From an uncultured Intestinimonas sp. (GTDB taxonomy: Bacteria > Bacillota > Clostridia > Oscillospirales > Oscillospiraceae): 64,000 nt of DNA. The notes under the pieces were generated by a model that saw only the letters and a program-made list of their open reading frames with translations, was not told the DNA's origin and did not search any database. The DNA lies in NCBI RefSeq assembly GCF_944387245.1, contig NZ_CALXEE010000003.1, positions 1 through 64,000 of the forward strand, in the 5' to 3' direction. Position numbers and translations under genes: made by a program. Below are positions 52,159 to 61,101 of the stretch, in pieces. Position 1 is the first letter of the stretch; each line of letters opens with the position of its first letter.

Positions 52159-53439
52159 ATGGAGACCAAGGAATATACCCACATCGGAGAAAAGCTCTGG
52201 CACACCAAGCTGGACAACGGCCTCCACATCTACGTGGACGTGAAGCCGGAGTTTTCCAAGAGCTTTGCCTTTTTTGCCACCAACTACGGCGGCATGGATA
52301 TGCGCTTTCAGTTAAACGGCGCCTGGCACGACACCCCCGCCGGGGTGGCCCACTTCCTGGAGCACAAGATGTTCGACACCAAGGACGGCAACGCCCTCCA
52401 GGACCTGGCCGCCAACGGGGCCAGCCCCAACGCCTTCACCTCCACCGACATCACCGGCTACTACTTTGAGAGCACCGAGAAGTTCGAGGAGAACCTGAAG
52501 ATCCTCCTCTCCTTCGTCTCCGTGCCCTATTTTACCCCTGAGAGCGTAGCCAAGGAGCAGGGCATCATCGGCCAGGAGATCCGCATGGTGGAGGATGACC
52601 CCCAGAACCAGGTCTTTTACGGCATGCTGGAGGCCCTCTACGCCCACAACCCCGTCCGGGTGAGCATCGCCGGCACGGTGGAGTCCATTGCCAAGATCAC
52701 CGCCGACACCCTGTACGACTGCCACGCCGCCTTCTATAACCCGGGGAATATGACCCTGTGCGTCTGCGGCAACGTGGACCCCGAGCAGGTGCGGGAGATT
52801 GCACTGGAGGTCCTGCCCAAGGAGGGCATCACCGATATCCCCCGGGATTATGGTGAACCCGAGTCCGAGGGGGCCTTCCGGCCGGAGACCGTCCAGTCCA
52901 TGGCGGTGTCCACCCCCATCTTCCAGTTGGGCTGGAAGGCCGACCCCGCCCCCAAGGGGGAGGAGCACATGCGCCGGCAGTTCCTGGGCGAACTGGCCTG
53001 CGAGGCGGTCTTTGGAACCTCTACGCCTCTCTACGCCCGGCTGTACAGCCAGGGCCTGGTGAACCAGAGCTTCAGTTACGGCTACGAGGCCTATCCACAG
53101 TGCGCCATGCTCACCGTGGGCGGCGAGAGCCGGGACCCCAGGGCAGTGCGTCAGGCCATCGCCGACGAGGTGGCCCGCATCCGCCGGGAGGGGCTGGACC
53201 CCACCCTCTTCGGACGCATCAAGAAGGGGGTTTACGGTGCCAAGGTCCGGGCCCTCAACTCCTTTGAAAACATCTGCATCGGCCTGGCACAGAGCCACTT
53301 TGCCGGTGAGGAGTTTTTCCGGTTCCCGGCGGTCTTCGAGAACATCGGCAAGGCCGATGTGGAGGATGTGATCCGGCGGTGGATGACCCCGGAGCGCACC
53401 GGATTGTCCATCGTTCTCCCCAAGGAGGAGCAGGCATGA
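52159..53439 (+). CDS. ymfH: M16-family zinc protease YmfH
   Basis: 426 residues. Carries the inverted zinc motif HFLEH (VAHFLEHKMFDTKDGNAL) and the downstream Glu in IIGQEIRMVEDDPQNQV. Active partner of YmfF. Exact substrate is unknown; the family is cytoplasmic or membrane-associated in Firmicutes. It ends in an ATGA overlap with lgt. Confidence 0.9.
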   Translation: METKEYTHIGEKLWHTKLDNGLHIYVDVKPEFSKSFAFFATNYGGMDMRFQLNGAWHDTPAGVAHFLEHKMFDTKDGNALQDLAANGASPNAFTSTDITGYYFESTEKFEENLKILLSFVSVPYFTPESVAKEQGIIGQEIRMVEDDPQNQVFYGMLEALYAHNPVRVSIAGTVESIAKITADTLYDCHAAFYNPGNMTLCVCGNVDPEQVREIALEVLPKEGITDIPRDYGEPESEGAFRPETVQSMAVSTPIFQLGWKADPAPKGEEHMRRQFLGELACEAVFGTSTPLYARLYSQGLVNQSFSYGYEAYPQCAMLTVGGESRDPRAVRQAIADEVARIRREGLDPTLFGRIKKGVYGAKVRALNSFENICIGLAQSHFAGEEFFRFPAVFENIGKADVEDVIRRWMTPERTGLSIVLPKEEQA

Positions 53440-54365
53440 CGAGGACTGTCCTTTTCCCCGGCCTGGGTCTGGAATTCCACCTCAACCGGGTGGCCTTCCA
53501 GCTCTTCGGCCTGCCCATCTACTGGTATGGCGTCATCATCGCCTGCGGCTTTCTGCTGGCAGTGGTCTTCTGTTATAAAATGGCGCCCCGGTTCGGCATC
53601 AAGCCCGACGACGTCATCGACCTGCTGTTCTTCGCCGTGCCCCTGGCCATCATCGGAGCCCGGCTCTACTATGTCATCTTCTACCTGGACCTCTATCGAA
53701 ACGAGGACGGAAGCTTCGACTTTCTGGAGATGGTAGACATCCGGGACGGCGGCCTGGCCATCTACGGCGGCGTCATCGCGGCAGTCCTCACCCTCATCGT
53801 TTTCTGCCGCGTGAAGAAGATCAACTTTTTTGCCTTTGCCGACGTAGGGGTCTTCGGACTCCTCATCGGCCAGTGCGTGGGCCGTTGGGGCAACTTCATG
53901 AATGTGGAGGCCTACGGCGGTCCCACCGATCTGCCCTGGCGCATGGGCATCGACGCCTATGTAGATGGGGCCTGGCAGTACATGGAGGTCCACCCCACCT
54001 TCCTCTACGAGTCGCTGTGGAACCTGCTGGGCTTCCTGCTGCTGCTCTTCGTGGTGCTCAAAGGGAAACGCCGCTTCGATGGTCAGATCATGTGGAGCTA
54101 TTTCCTGTGGTATGGGTTCGGGCGGGGACTCATTGAGGGCCTGCGCACCGACAGCCTCTATTTCTTCAACACCCCCATCCGGGTGTCCCAGCTGCTGGGC
54201 TTCGTCTCGGCGCTGGTGGCGGCGGGCTTTTTGATCTATCATCTTTTTGTCCGGCATCACAGGCCGGAAGAGCTCTATGTCAACCGGCTCCGGGCGGCCA
54301 AGGAGGTCGGCCGGGCGGAACGCAACAAAAAGGAGGAGGATGAGCATGGCGGCGACAGTTATTGA
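53436..54365 (+). CDS. lgt: Prolipoprotein diacylglyceryl transferase
   Basis: 309 residues, membrane enzyme that lipidates the Cys of lipoproteins such as PotD and the BMP protein here. Signature [19 protein letters not shown] and the [11 protein letters not shown] block with the catalytic residues are present, with about seven hydrophobic segments. The start at 53436 is chosen because it makes an ATGA overlap with ymfH. The last 20 bases overlap folD. Confidence 0.95.
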   Translation: MTRTVLFPGLGLEFHLNRVAFQLFGLPIYWYGVIIACGFLLAVVFCYKMAPRFGIKPDDVIDLLFFAVPLAIIGARLYYVIFYLDLYRNEDGSFDFLEMVDIRDGGLAIYGGVIAAVLTLIVFCRVKKINFFAFADVGVFGLLIGQCVGRWGNFMNVEAYGGPTDLPWRMGIDAYVDGAWQYMEVHPTFLYESLWNLLGFLLLLFVVLKGKRRFDGQIMWSYFLWYGFGRGLIEGLRTDSLYFFNTPIRVSQLLGFVSALVAAGFLIYHLFVRHHRPEELYVNRLRAAKEVGRAERNKKEEDEHGGDSY

Positions 54366-55188
54366 CGGCAAGGCGCTGGCGGCCAAGTGCAAGGCCAAGG
54401 TGGCCAAGGAGGTGGAGAGCCTGTCCCGGCGGCCGGGGCTGGCGGTTATCATCGTGGGAGACAATCAGGCCTCCCGTACTTACGTTAACAGCAAGCGGAA
54501 GGACTGCGACGAATGCGGCATTTACAGCGAGGAGTATGCCCTCCCCGCAGATGCAGGCCAGGCCGCCCTCATGGAGATCATCGAGAGCCTCAACGGCCGC
54601 CCGGACATCGACGGCATCCTCTGCCAGCTCCCCCTGCCCGAGGGCTATGACGAAGAGGCGGTCCTGCTGGCCATCGACCCGGACAAGGACGTGGACGGCT
54701 TCCACCCCATCAACGTGGGGCGGCTGTCCACCGGCCAGCCCTGCTTCGCCCCCTGCACCCCCGCCGGCGTCATGGAGATGCTCAAGGAGTACGGGGTGGA
54801 CCCCAAGGGAAAGGAGTGCGTGGTGGTGGGCCGGTCCAACATCGTGGGCAAGCCCATGGCCATGCTGCTGCTGGCCGCCCACGGCACCGTTACCGTCTGC
54901 CACTCCCGGACCAGAGACCTGGGCGAGGTCTGCCGCCGGGCCGACATTCTGGTGGCGGCGGTGGGGAAGCGGAACCTCATCACCGCCGATATGGTCAAGG
55001 AGGGTGCGGTGGTCATCGACGTGGCCATGAACCGCAACGAGGCCGGAAAACTCTGCGGCGACGTGGACTATCCCGCCGTGGCTGAGAAGGCCTCCCTCAT
55101 CACCCCGGTGCCCGGAGGGGTGGGTCCCATGACCCGGGCCATGCTGATGGTGAACACCCTGGAGGCCGCCCGTCGGCACGGGTGCTGA
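54346..55188 (+). CDS. folD: Methylenetetrahydrofolate dehydrogenase/cyclohydrolase
   Basis: 280 residues, bifunctional one-carbon enzyme. Motifs: [17 protein letters not shown] (catalytic Lys and Tyr), [30 protein letters not shown] and [14 protein letters not shown]. The ATG at 54346 is nine bases after AGGAGG; an ATG at 54340 is too close. Overlaps lgt by 20 bases. Confidence 0.96.
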   Translation: MAATVIDGKALAAKCKAKVAKEVESLSRRPGLAVIIVGDNQASRTYVNSKRKDCDECGIYSEEYALPADAGQAALMEIIESLNGRPDIDGILCQLPLPEGYDEEAVLLAIDPDKDVDGFHPINVGRLSTGQPCFAPCTPAGVMEMLKEYGVDPKGKECVVVGRSNIVGKPMAMLLLAAHGTVTVCHSRTRDLGEVCRRADILVAAVGKRNLITADMVKEGAVVIDVAMNRNEAGKLCGDVDYPAVAEKASLITPVPGGVGPMTRAMLMVNTLEAARRHGC

Positions 55189-55196
55189 AAACCGAG

Positions 55197-55249
55197 AAAA
55201 AATGACAGGGCCGAGGGAGGCGCAGGCTTCCCCCGGCCTTGTCATTTTG
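55197..55249 (+). terminator. Terminator of folD
   Basis: Long stem AAAATGACA-GGGCCGAGGGA paired with TCCCCCGGCC-TTGTCATTTT (few mismatches) starts nine bases after the folD stop. Its right arm contains the -35 of the trpS promoter. Confidence 0.85.
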
Positions 55250-55267
55250 AGGGTAATGTGGTATGAT
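55239..55267 (+). promoter_or_regulatory. Promoter of trpS
   Basis: TTGTCA (55239-55244), 17-base spacer, TATGAT (55262-55267). The leader to the trpS ATG is about 100 bases, too short for a T-box, and no T-box sequence is visible. Confidence 0.65.
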
Positions 55268-55375
55268 ATTATCCGCTGTATAGGCGCTGTGGGACTGCTT
55301 TTGGGGTGCGATTCCTGGGCGGACCGCCGATGCCGCAAGAAAGATCAATAGGATCCTGTTTCGAGGTGCAATGAT

Positions 55376-56383
55376 ATGGAACAAGAAATGCAGAAAAAAG
55401 TGATGCTCTCCGGCATTCAGCCCAGCGGTGACCTGCACTTGGGCAACTATCTGGGTGCCATCAAGAACTGGGGCGCCCGGGCCGAGGAGTTCGACTGCTA
55501 CTATTTTATGGCCGACATGCACACCATCACCGTCCGCCAGAATCCCGCCGACCTGCGCCGGCGGACTCTGGAGCAGCTGGCAACCTACATCGCCTGCGGC
55601 CTGGACCCGGAGAAGAACACCCTCTTCATCCAGTCCCACATCCCCGCCCACGCCGAGCTGGGCTGGGTCCTCAACTGCTACACCATGTTCGGCGAGCTCA
55701 GCCGCATGACCCAGTTCAAGGACAAGTCGGCCAAGCATGCCGACAACATCAACGGCGGTCTCTTCACCTATCCCGCCCTGATGGCGGCCGACATCCTGCT
55801 CTACCAGCCCGACTACGTCCCCGTGGGCAACGACCAGAAGCAGCACGTGGAGCTCACCCGGAACGTGGCCCAGCGCTTCAACAACATCTACGGTGACGTC
55901 TTTAAGATCCCGGAGCCCTACATCCCCAAGACCGGCGCCCGGATCATGTCCCTCAACGACCCCTCCAGCAAGATGAGCAAGTCCATTCCGGACGGCTGCG
56001 TCTTCCTGATGGAGAAGCCGGAGGACATCCAGCGCAAATTCAAGCGGGCCATCACCGACTCCGACACCGAGCGCTGTGTCCGCTTTGACCCGGAGAACAA
56101 GCCCGGCGTGTCCAACCTCATGAGCATCTATGCCGCCGTCACCGGCAAGACCATGGAGGAGATCGAGGCGGAGTTTGACGGCCAGGGCTACGGCGCCTTC
56201 AAGCCCGCCGTGGGTGAGGCCGTCATTGAGTGCCTGCGTCCCATCCGGGAGGAGGCCCAGCGGCTCCTGGCCGACAAGGCCTATCTGGAGTCGGTCTACC
56301 GCGCCGGCGCCGAAAAGGCCAGCTATGTGGCCAACAAGACCCTGCGCAAGGTCTACAAAAAGGTGGGCTTCGTGGCCCGGTAA
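55376..56383 (+). CDS. trpS: Tryptophanyl-tRNA synthetase
   Basis: 335 residues, class I synthetase. The HIGH motif appears as GDLHLGNY and the KMSKS motif as SKMSKS (about 198-203). SGIQPSGDLHLGNYLGA is the standard start. GAGGTG lies seven bases before the ATG at 55376. Single copy in the window. Confidence 0.96.
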   Translation: MEQEMQKKVMLSGIQPSGDLHLGNYLGAIKNWGARAEEFDCYYFMADMHTITVRQNPADLRRRTLEQLATYIACGLDPEKNTLFIQSHIPAHAELGWVLNCYTMFGELSRMTQFKDKSAKHADNINGGLFTYPALMAADILLYQPDYVPVGNDQKQHVELTRNVAQRFNNIYGDVFKIPEPYIPKTGARIMSLNDPSSKMSKSIPDGCVFLMEKPEDIQRKFKRAITDSDTERCVRFDPENKPGVSNLMSIYAAVTGKTMEEIEAEFDGQGYGAFKPAVGEAVIECLRPIREEAQRLLADKAYLESVYRAGAEKASYVANKTLRKVYKKVGFVAR

Positions 56384-56420
56384 CGGCCCGGTCTTGTCCG
56401 GAAAAGGAGCATTTTAGTCA

Positions 56421-57506
56421 ATGAACAGTGATTTGCAGACCATGGGCTGGGTGGCCGCCGCCCTGGTCACCGCCATGGTGGTGTCCCTCATCACCACGCC
56501 TGTGGTAAAGAATCTGGCCTTTAAGGTGGGCGCCGTGGACGTGCCCAAGGACAACCGCCGGATGCATGACCACCCCATCCCCCGGATGGGCGGCCTGGCT
56601 ATCTTCTTCGGTTTCATCCTAAGCGCCCTGCTCTATGTGGAGATGACCCCTCAGTTCCGGGGCATGCTGCTGGGCGGCGTTATCATCGTGGTGCTGGGTA
56701 TCTTTGACGACATCTATGCCCTGGGGGCCAAGTTCAAGCTGGTCATCCAGATCGTGGCCGCTCTGGTGGCGGTGCTGTCCGGCAATGTCATTGAGATCAT
56801 CTCCAACCCCAACGTCTTCTCGCCCAGTCCCTGGTGGGACCTGGGATGGCTCTCCTATCCTGCCACTGTGCTGTGGATCGTGGCCATCACCAACGCCGTC
56901 AACCTCATCGACGGCCTGGACGGTCTGGCCTGCGGCGTGTCCACCATCAGCGCCCTCACCATGCTGGTCATCTCCCTGGCGGTGGCCGACGCCCCGGTGG
57001 CCATTGTCATGGCCGCTCTGGCCGGTGCCTGCATTGGCTTCCTGCCCTACAATCTCAACCCCGCCAAGATCTTTATGGGGGATACCGGCTCCACCTTCCT
57101 GGGCTTTATCCTGGCCGTCATGTCCATCCAGGGCCTTTTCAAGTTCTATACCATCATCTCCTTTGCCGTGCCCTTCCTGATGCTGGGCCTGCCCATCTTT
57201 GACACCTGCTTTGCCTTCATCCGGCGCATCGCCCACGGCCAGAGCCCCATGCACCCCGATCGGAGCCACGTCCACCACCGGCTCATCGACATGGGCTTCA
57301 ACCAGAAGCAGGCGGTGGCGGTGCTCTACATCATCAGCGCCATTCTGGGTCTGTGCGCTGTGGTGCTCACCACCAGCGGCGAGCTCAAGGCCATGCTGCT
57401 GCTGCTGGCCCTGTGCGCCGCCGGCGCCGTGTCCGCCCGGATCTTTTTGAGCAACAATGAGAAGAAGAAAAACGAGGAATCCGACCATAAGGAGGATCAG
57501 CCGTGA
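56421..57506 (+). CDS. tagO: Undecaprenyl-phosphate GlcNAc-1-phosphate transferase, TagO-like
   Basis: 361 residues, polytopic membrane enzyme of the MraY/WecA family that starts cell-wall polymer synthesis on undecaprenyl phosphate. Motifs: DVPKDNRRMHDHPIPRMGG, LGIFDDIYALGAK (catalytic Asp-Asp), NAVNLIDGLDGLACG, FMGDTGSTFLGFIL and HPDRSHVHHRLIDMGF, the last specific to the WecA/TagO branch. GTGA overlap with wecB. Confidence 0.93.
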   Translation: MNSDLQTMGWVAAALVTAMVVSLITTPVVKNLAFKVGAVDVPKDNRRMHDHPIPRMGGLAIFFGFILSALLYVEMTPQFRGMLLGGVIIVVLGIFDDIYALGAKFKLVIQIVAALVAVLSGNVIEIISNPNVFSPSPWWDLGWLSYPATVLWIVAITNAVNLIDGLDGLACGVSTISALTMLVISLAVADAPVAIVMAALAGACIGFLPYNLNPAKIFMGDTGSTFLGFILAVMSIQGLFKFYTIISFAVPFLMLGLPIFDTCFAFIRRIAHGQSPMHPDRSHVHHRLIDMGFNQKQAVAVLYIISAILGLCAVVLTTSGELKAMLLLLALCAAGAVSARIFLSNNEKKKNEESDHKEDQP

Positions 57507-58651
57507 AGACCATCCGTGTCATGACCATATTCGGGACCCGGCCGGAGGCCATCAAGATGGCGCCTCTGGTCCAGGAGCTCTCTCGCAGGGAGGGGGTGGA
57601 GAGCCTGTGCTGTGTCACCGCCCAGCACCGTGAGATGCTGGACTCGGTGCTCCACATCTTCGGCCTGACGCCGGACTACGACCTCAACATTATGGAGCCC
57701 CGGCAGACCCTCTCCACCATTACCTGTAAGTGCCTCACCGGAGTGGAAGGGGTGCTGACTCAGGCCAAGCCCGACCTGGTGCTGGTCCACGGGGATACGT
57801 CTACCACCTTCTCCGCCGCCCTGGCCGCCTACTACCAGCAGGTCATGGTGGGCCATGTGGAGGCGGGACTGCGGACCTATGACAAATATTCCCCCTTCCC
57901 GGAGGAGATGAACCGCACCCTGGTGGGGGACATCGCTGATCTCCATTTCTGCCCCACCCCCGCAAACCGTGAAAATCTGGCCCGGGAGGGCATCACCAAG
58001 GGAGTTTTTATCACGGGCAACACGGTTATCGACGCCATGTCCACCACAGTGCGGCCCGATTTCAAGTTCTCCACCCAGCTCCTCAACGAGCTGGACTATG
58101 CCGGGCGCCAGGTGGTCCTGGTAACCTGTCACCGCCGGGAGAACTATGGAGAGCCCATGGCCCACATCATGACCGCCCTGCGGCGCATCGTGGAGGACCA
58201 CCCCCAGGTGGAGCTGGTCTATCCTGTCCACCTCTCGCCGGTGGTGCGGGAGGCGGCGGCCAAGTACCTTTCCGGCCACGACCGCATTCACCTCATTGAT
58301 CCTCTGGACGTGGAGGAGATGCACAACCTGATGGCCCGGTGCCACCTGGTGATGACGGACTCCGGCGGCCTCCAGGAGGAGGCGCCCGCCATGGGTAAGC
58401 CGGTGCTTGTCCTCCGCCGGGAGACCGAGCGGCCGGAGGCCATCACCGCCGGTACGGTCCGTCTGGCGGGGACGGAGGAGGACGAGGTCTACCGCCTGGG
58501 CAGCCTCCTGCTGGAGGACCAGACGGTGTATGCACAGATGGCCCACGCTGTCAACCCCTACGGAGACGGGCGGGCCTGCCGGCGCATCGCCGACGCCATC
58601 GAGTGGAAATTCGGCCTGCGGGAGGAGGCGCCGGAGGAGTTCCGGGCCTGA
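57503..58651 (+). CDS. wecB: UDP-N-acetylglucosamine 2-epimerase
   Basis: 382 residues, non-hydrolysing epimerase making UDP-ManNAc for teichoic acid linkage units or polysaccharide. Motifs: VMTIFGTRPEAIKMAPLV, VHGDTSTTFSAALAAYY, HVEAGLRTYDKYSPFPEEMN and TDSGGLQEEAPAMGKPVLV. GTG start at 57503 within the tagO stop, so it is coupled to tagO, which acts at the next step. Confidence 0.95.
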   Translation: MKTIRVMTIFGTRPEAIKMAPLVQELSRREGVESLCCVTAQHREMLDSVLHIFGLTPDYDLNIMEPRQTLSTITCKCLTGVEGVLTQAKPDLVLVHGDTSTTFSAALAAYYQQVMVGHVEAGLRTYDKYSPFPEEMNRTLVGDIADLHFCPTPANRENLAREGITKGVFITGNTVIDAMSTTVRPDFKFSTQLLNELDYAGRQVVLVTCHRRENYGEPMAHIMTALRRIVEDHPQVELVYPVHLSPVVREAAAKYLSGHDRIHLIDPLDVEEMHNLMARCHLVMTDSGGLQEEAPAMGKPVLVLRRETERPEAITAGTVRLAGTEEDEVYRLGSLLLEDQTVYAQMAHAVNPYGDGRACRRIADAIEWKFGLREEAPEEFRA

Positions 58652-58679
58652 TCGAAACGTCAGGACAGGAGGGAGCGGG

Positions 58680-59471
58680 ATGGAACGAAAAAACAAGCTG
58701 GTGCTCTTCCTGCTCATCGTCCTGGTGATGACGGTGGCGTTGATCTCCAGCTTCGGCCTCAATATTTTTGCCAGCAAGGGGGCGGAGATTGTCCTGCCCA
58801 CGCCGGATACCACGGCCTCCGGCAAAGACGAGGGCCTGGAGGATGGCGGTCAGGTGCTGCCGGTCCGCACGACGCCGGAGACGGTGCAGAACATCATCTC
58901 CACCTTGACCCGGCCGGAGAACTATGCCCGCACGGTCACGGTGGAGATGACCACAGGGACCAGCCAGGCGGGGAGCTTCACCGCCAACGTGCTGGTAGAC
59001 GGCGCCTGGACCAGCATCGAACTGACCCAGAGCTTCCAGCCCATGGGCACCCAGTACACCATTGTCTATACCAACCCGGAGAGTGGAGAGGGGACCCTGT
59101 ACCGCTGGTACGCCGGCAGCACGGAGGTCAAGTCCTGGCCGGTGGGGGAGAGCGGGGCGGACCTGGCCCAGCACATCCCTACCTATGAAGATGTGCTGGA
59201 GCTGGACCAGGCCTCCATTGTGGACGCCAACTATGTGACCCGGGATGGGGTGCCCTGCATCTATGTGGAGACCTCCGTAGACGAGCTGGGCTATCTGGAG
59301 CGCTATTGGGTCTCCACTGGCAACGGCCTGCTGATCGCCTCGGAGACGGTCAAGGACGACGTGGTGATTATGCGTATGCGCTCCACCGATGCCGAAGTGC
59401 TCCAGGCGGCGGAGAAGGACCGCTTTACCCTGCCAGACGGCACCGTGCTGTACGAACAGACCACGCCATAA
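58680..59471 (+). CDS. Hypothetical membrane-anchored protein
   Basis: 263 residues. One N-terminal membrane segment (LVLFLLIVLVMTVALISSFG) followed by an extracytoplasmic domain that looks beta-rich (NYARTVTVEMTTGTSQAGSF, STEVKSWPVGESGADLAQHI). It resembles outer-layer lipoprotein-carrier-like folds in general pattern only. AGGAGGGAG precedes the ATG. It lies 28 bases after wecB, so it may belong to that operon; function unknown. Confidence 0.75.
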   Translation: MERKNKLVLFLLIVLVMTVALISSFGLNIFASKGAEIVLPTPDTTASGKDEGLEDGGQVLPVRTTPETVQNIISTLTRPENYARTVTVEMTTGTSQAGSFTANVLVDGAWTSIELTQSFQPMGTQYTIVYTNPESGEGTLYRWYAGSTEVKSWPVGESGADLAQHIPTYEDVLELDQASIVDANYVTRDGVPCIYVETSVDELGYLERYWVSTGNGLLIASETVKDDVVIMRMRSTDAEVLQAAEKDRFTLPDGTVLYEQTTP

Positions 59472-59472
59472 T

Positions 59473-59793
59473 TCATGATTTATCTCTGCTCTCCCGGCCG
59501 CCCAGGCTGAAGAGGAGCAGGAGTCCCAGGGTGATGACCGGTTCCAGGTCGTCACCGTCGGTGAGCAGCAGGAGCAGGATCAGCAGGAGGAGGATGTCTC
59601 CCCGGTCCAGCTCCTCCAACCCCAGGCTCTTGAGAAGCCCTGTGAGCCAGGCGCCATGACCGCCGCCCGCCGGAGAACCGGCAGGCGGCGGTCTCCGGTC
59701 CTGATGGTGTTCACCGCCGCTGTGCCGGTCCTGACTTTCCTCTACTGCGACCCGTTCATAGCCACCGGAGCGGGGAATATAGCGGTTATACAT
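59473..59793 (-). CDS. Small hypothetical protein with a leucine-rich hydrophobic segment
   Basis: 106 residues. The N-terminus is MYNRYIPRSGGYERVAVE; the middle is His/Gly/Pro-rich; then come two hydrophobic stretches (ILLLLILLLLL and PVITLGLLLLFSLGG) around an acidic DGDD. Convergent with the gene before it, with only one base between the stops. Start overlaps the end of the upstream minus-strand gene by eight bases. Family not recognised; similar short proteins occur in sporulating Clostridia. Confidence 0.6.
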   Translation of the reverse strand: MYNRYIPRSGGYERVAVEESQDRHSGGEHHQDRRPPPAGSPAGGGHGAWLTGLLKSLGLEELDRGDILLLLILLLLLTDGDDLEPVITLGLLLLFSLGGRESRDKS

Positions 59794-60214
59794 CCTCTTT
59801 TCCCTCCCGCAGAGCGGCCAGAGCCACCCGGATGAGCCGGGAAAACTTGGCGATCTGGATGGCCCGGTCCACTTTGGCGTAGCGCTCCGGCTTCACATAG
59901 GGCCGCAGGGCGGCCAGCAGGGCGGTTTTGCGGTCGTCGGGCCGGTTCCACTCGGAGAGCAGCCGGCCGGCCAGCTGTAACAGTTTGGGGTCTAGACCCT
60001 CACCACCGCTGCCGCCGGTAAAGGCACTCAGCAGACCGCTCAGGTCGGACGGAGCGTCCTCTTGGTCGCCGGATGGGGAGGACGGCTCCTCTGATGCGTC
60101 CTGATCGGTAGGAGCTGCTTCGCCATCCAGGCTCTGGGCCAGGGACATGATCTTGCCCATGGCGTCGGGGTCGGCCAGTATGGCATTGAGTTTTTCCGAA
60201 AAGCCGTCCGACAT
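59786..60214 (-). CDS. Hypothetical protein
   Basis: 142 residues, soluble. N-terminal SDGFSEKLNAILADPDAMGK, an acidic Ser/Pro/Asp-rich middle, and a basic C-terminal half (KPERYAKVDRAIQIAKFSRL). The first motif recalls the helical repeat in the next minus-strand protein (both speak of D-P-D/A-M and residue counts), suggesting a small paralogous set. The ATG at 60214 is spaced correctly from GAGAGGGGGG. No known function. Confidence 0.6.
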   Translation of the reverse strand: MSDGFSEKLNAILADPDAMGKIMSLAQSLDGEAAPTDQDASEEPSSPSGDQEDAPSDLSGLLSAFTGGSGGEGLDPKLLQLAGRLLSEWNRPDDRKTALLAALRPYVKPERYAKVDRAIQIAKFSRLIRVALAALREGKEDV

Positions 60215-60254
60215 GGTCATGCCCCCCTCTCTTCACCCGACAGCCGGGCAGATC

Positions 60255-60527
60255 TTATGGCTTAGGTGCGTTTTGTTTGATGCGCTCCACCACACCGGCG
60301 CCGGTTGGGTCGTCCATGACCCGCCCCACCAGGTTCTGAAGCTGTGTGGGGTCCCCATGCATGGCGGCGTCGGCCGCCGCCTGAAGCCCGCCCTGTCGCT
60401 GCAGCATCTCCATCAGGGCTTTGGTGTCCGGAGAGCGGAGGAGCCGTTCCAGGGCCGCCTTGTCCTTGAGGAGCTTTTCCGCCTGTGGTGTGTGCAGGAT
60501 GCTGCCGGGCTGTGATTTGTTTGCCAT
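60255..60527 (-). CDS. Hypothetical helical protein
   Basis: 90 residues, all-helical by pattern (TPQAEKLLKDKAALERLLRS, TQLQNLVGRVMDDPTGAGVV). First gene of a three-gene minus-strand run (60527 to 59473). GGAGGG lies eight bases before the ATG. The family is unknown to me. Confidence 0.6.
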   Translation of the reverse strand: MANKSQPGSILHTPQAEKLLKDKAALERLLRSPDTKALMEMLQRQGGLQAAADAAMHGDPTQLQNLVGRVMDDPTGAGVVERIKQNAPKP

Positions 60528-60599
60528 GTGGGATCCCTCCATCTAAGATATGACCGGACTCATGGTATTATATGTGACTTTTTCCCAGAGGTGACCGAA

Positions 60600-61079
60600 A
60601 TGAAGAAGGTATTGGTCCTGTCCGACTCCCATGGGGATGTGGACGCCATGGAGCGGGCGGTGGCCCGGGAGCGGCCCGACCTGATCCTCCACCTGGGGGA
60701 TCTGTGCCGGGACTTTGACGAGCTCCGGTGGCGCCTGCCCGTGACTCAGGCCATGCAGAATGTCTGCGGCAACTGTGATGGCTTTACCGAGGTGCCCGAC
60801 CAGCGGGTGCTGTTGGTGGAGGGGAAGCGCATCCTCATGATGCACGGCCACCGGTATGAGGTAAAGCTGGGGTATTCCCGGGCCATGTGGGCGGCCCGGG
60901 AGGCCGAAGCCGATATTCTTCTCTGCGGGCACACCCATGTTGCACTGGACCGGGACCTTATGGGGCTCCACCTCATGAATCCCGGCTCCTGCCAGGGCAG
61001 CCGGGGAACCTACGGCGTGATGGAATTGGGGGAGGGGAAAGCCCTCTTCCGCATCGAAGAGAACAGAGCCGGCGCATGA
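60600..61079 (+). CDS. YfcE/MJ0936-type metallophosphoesterase
   Basis: 159 residues. Calcineurin-like motifs: VLVLSDSHGDVDAM, LILHLGDLCRD, GNCDGF, MMHGHRYEVK and CGHTHVA, so all metal ligands are present. Phosphodiesterase of the YfcE family; the physiological substrate is unknown. The ATG at 60600 follows AGAGGTGA. Divergent from the 60527 gene with 72 bases between, so the promoters must lie back to back. Confidence 0.9.
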   Translation: MKKVLVLSDSHGDVDAMERAVARERPDLILHLGDLCRDFDELRWRLPVTQAMQNVCGNCDGFTEVPDQRVLLVEGKRILMMHGHRYEVKLGYSRAMWAAREAEADILLCGHTHVALDRDLMGLHLMNPGSCQGSRGTYGVMELGEGKALFRIEENRAGA

Positions 61080-61101
61080 CCGGCGGAAGGATGTGACAGG
61101 T

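Noticed and set aside
55250..55375. Possible T-box leader for trpS
   Set aside because: The leader is only about 100 bases and shows no T-box sequence or specifier loop.
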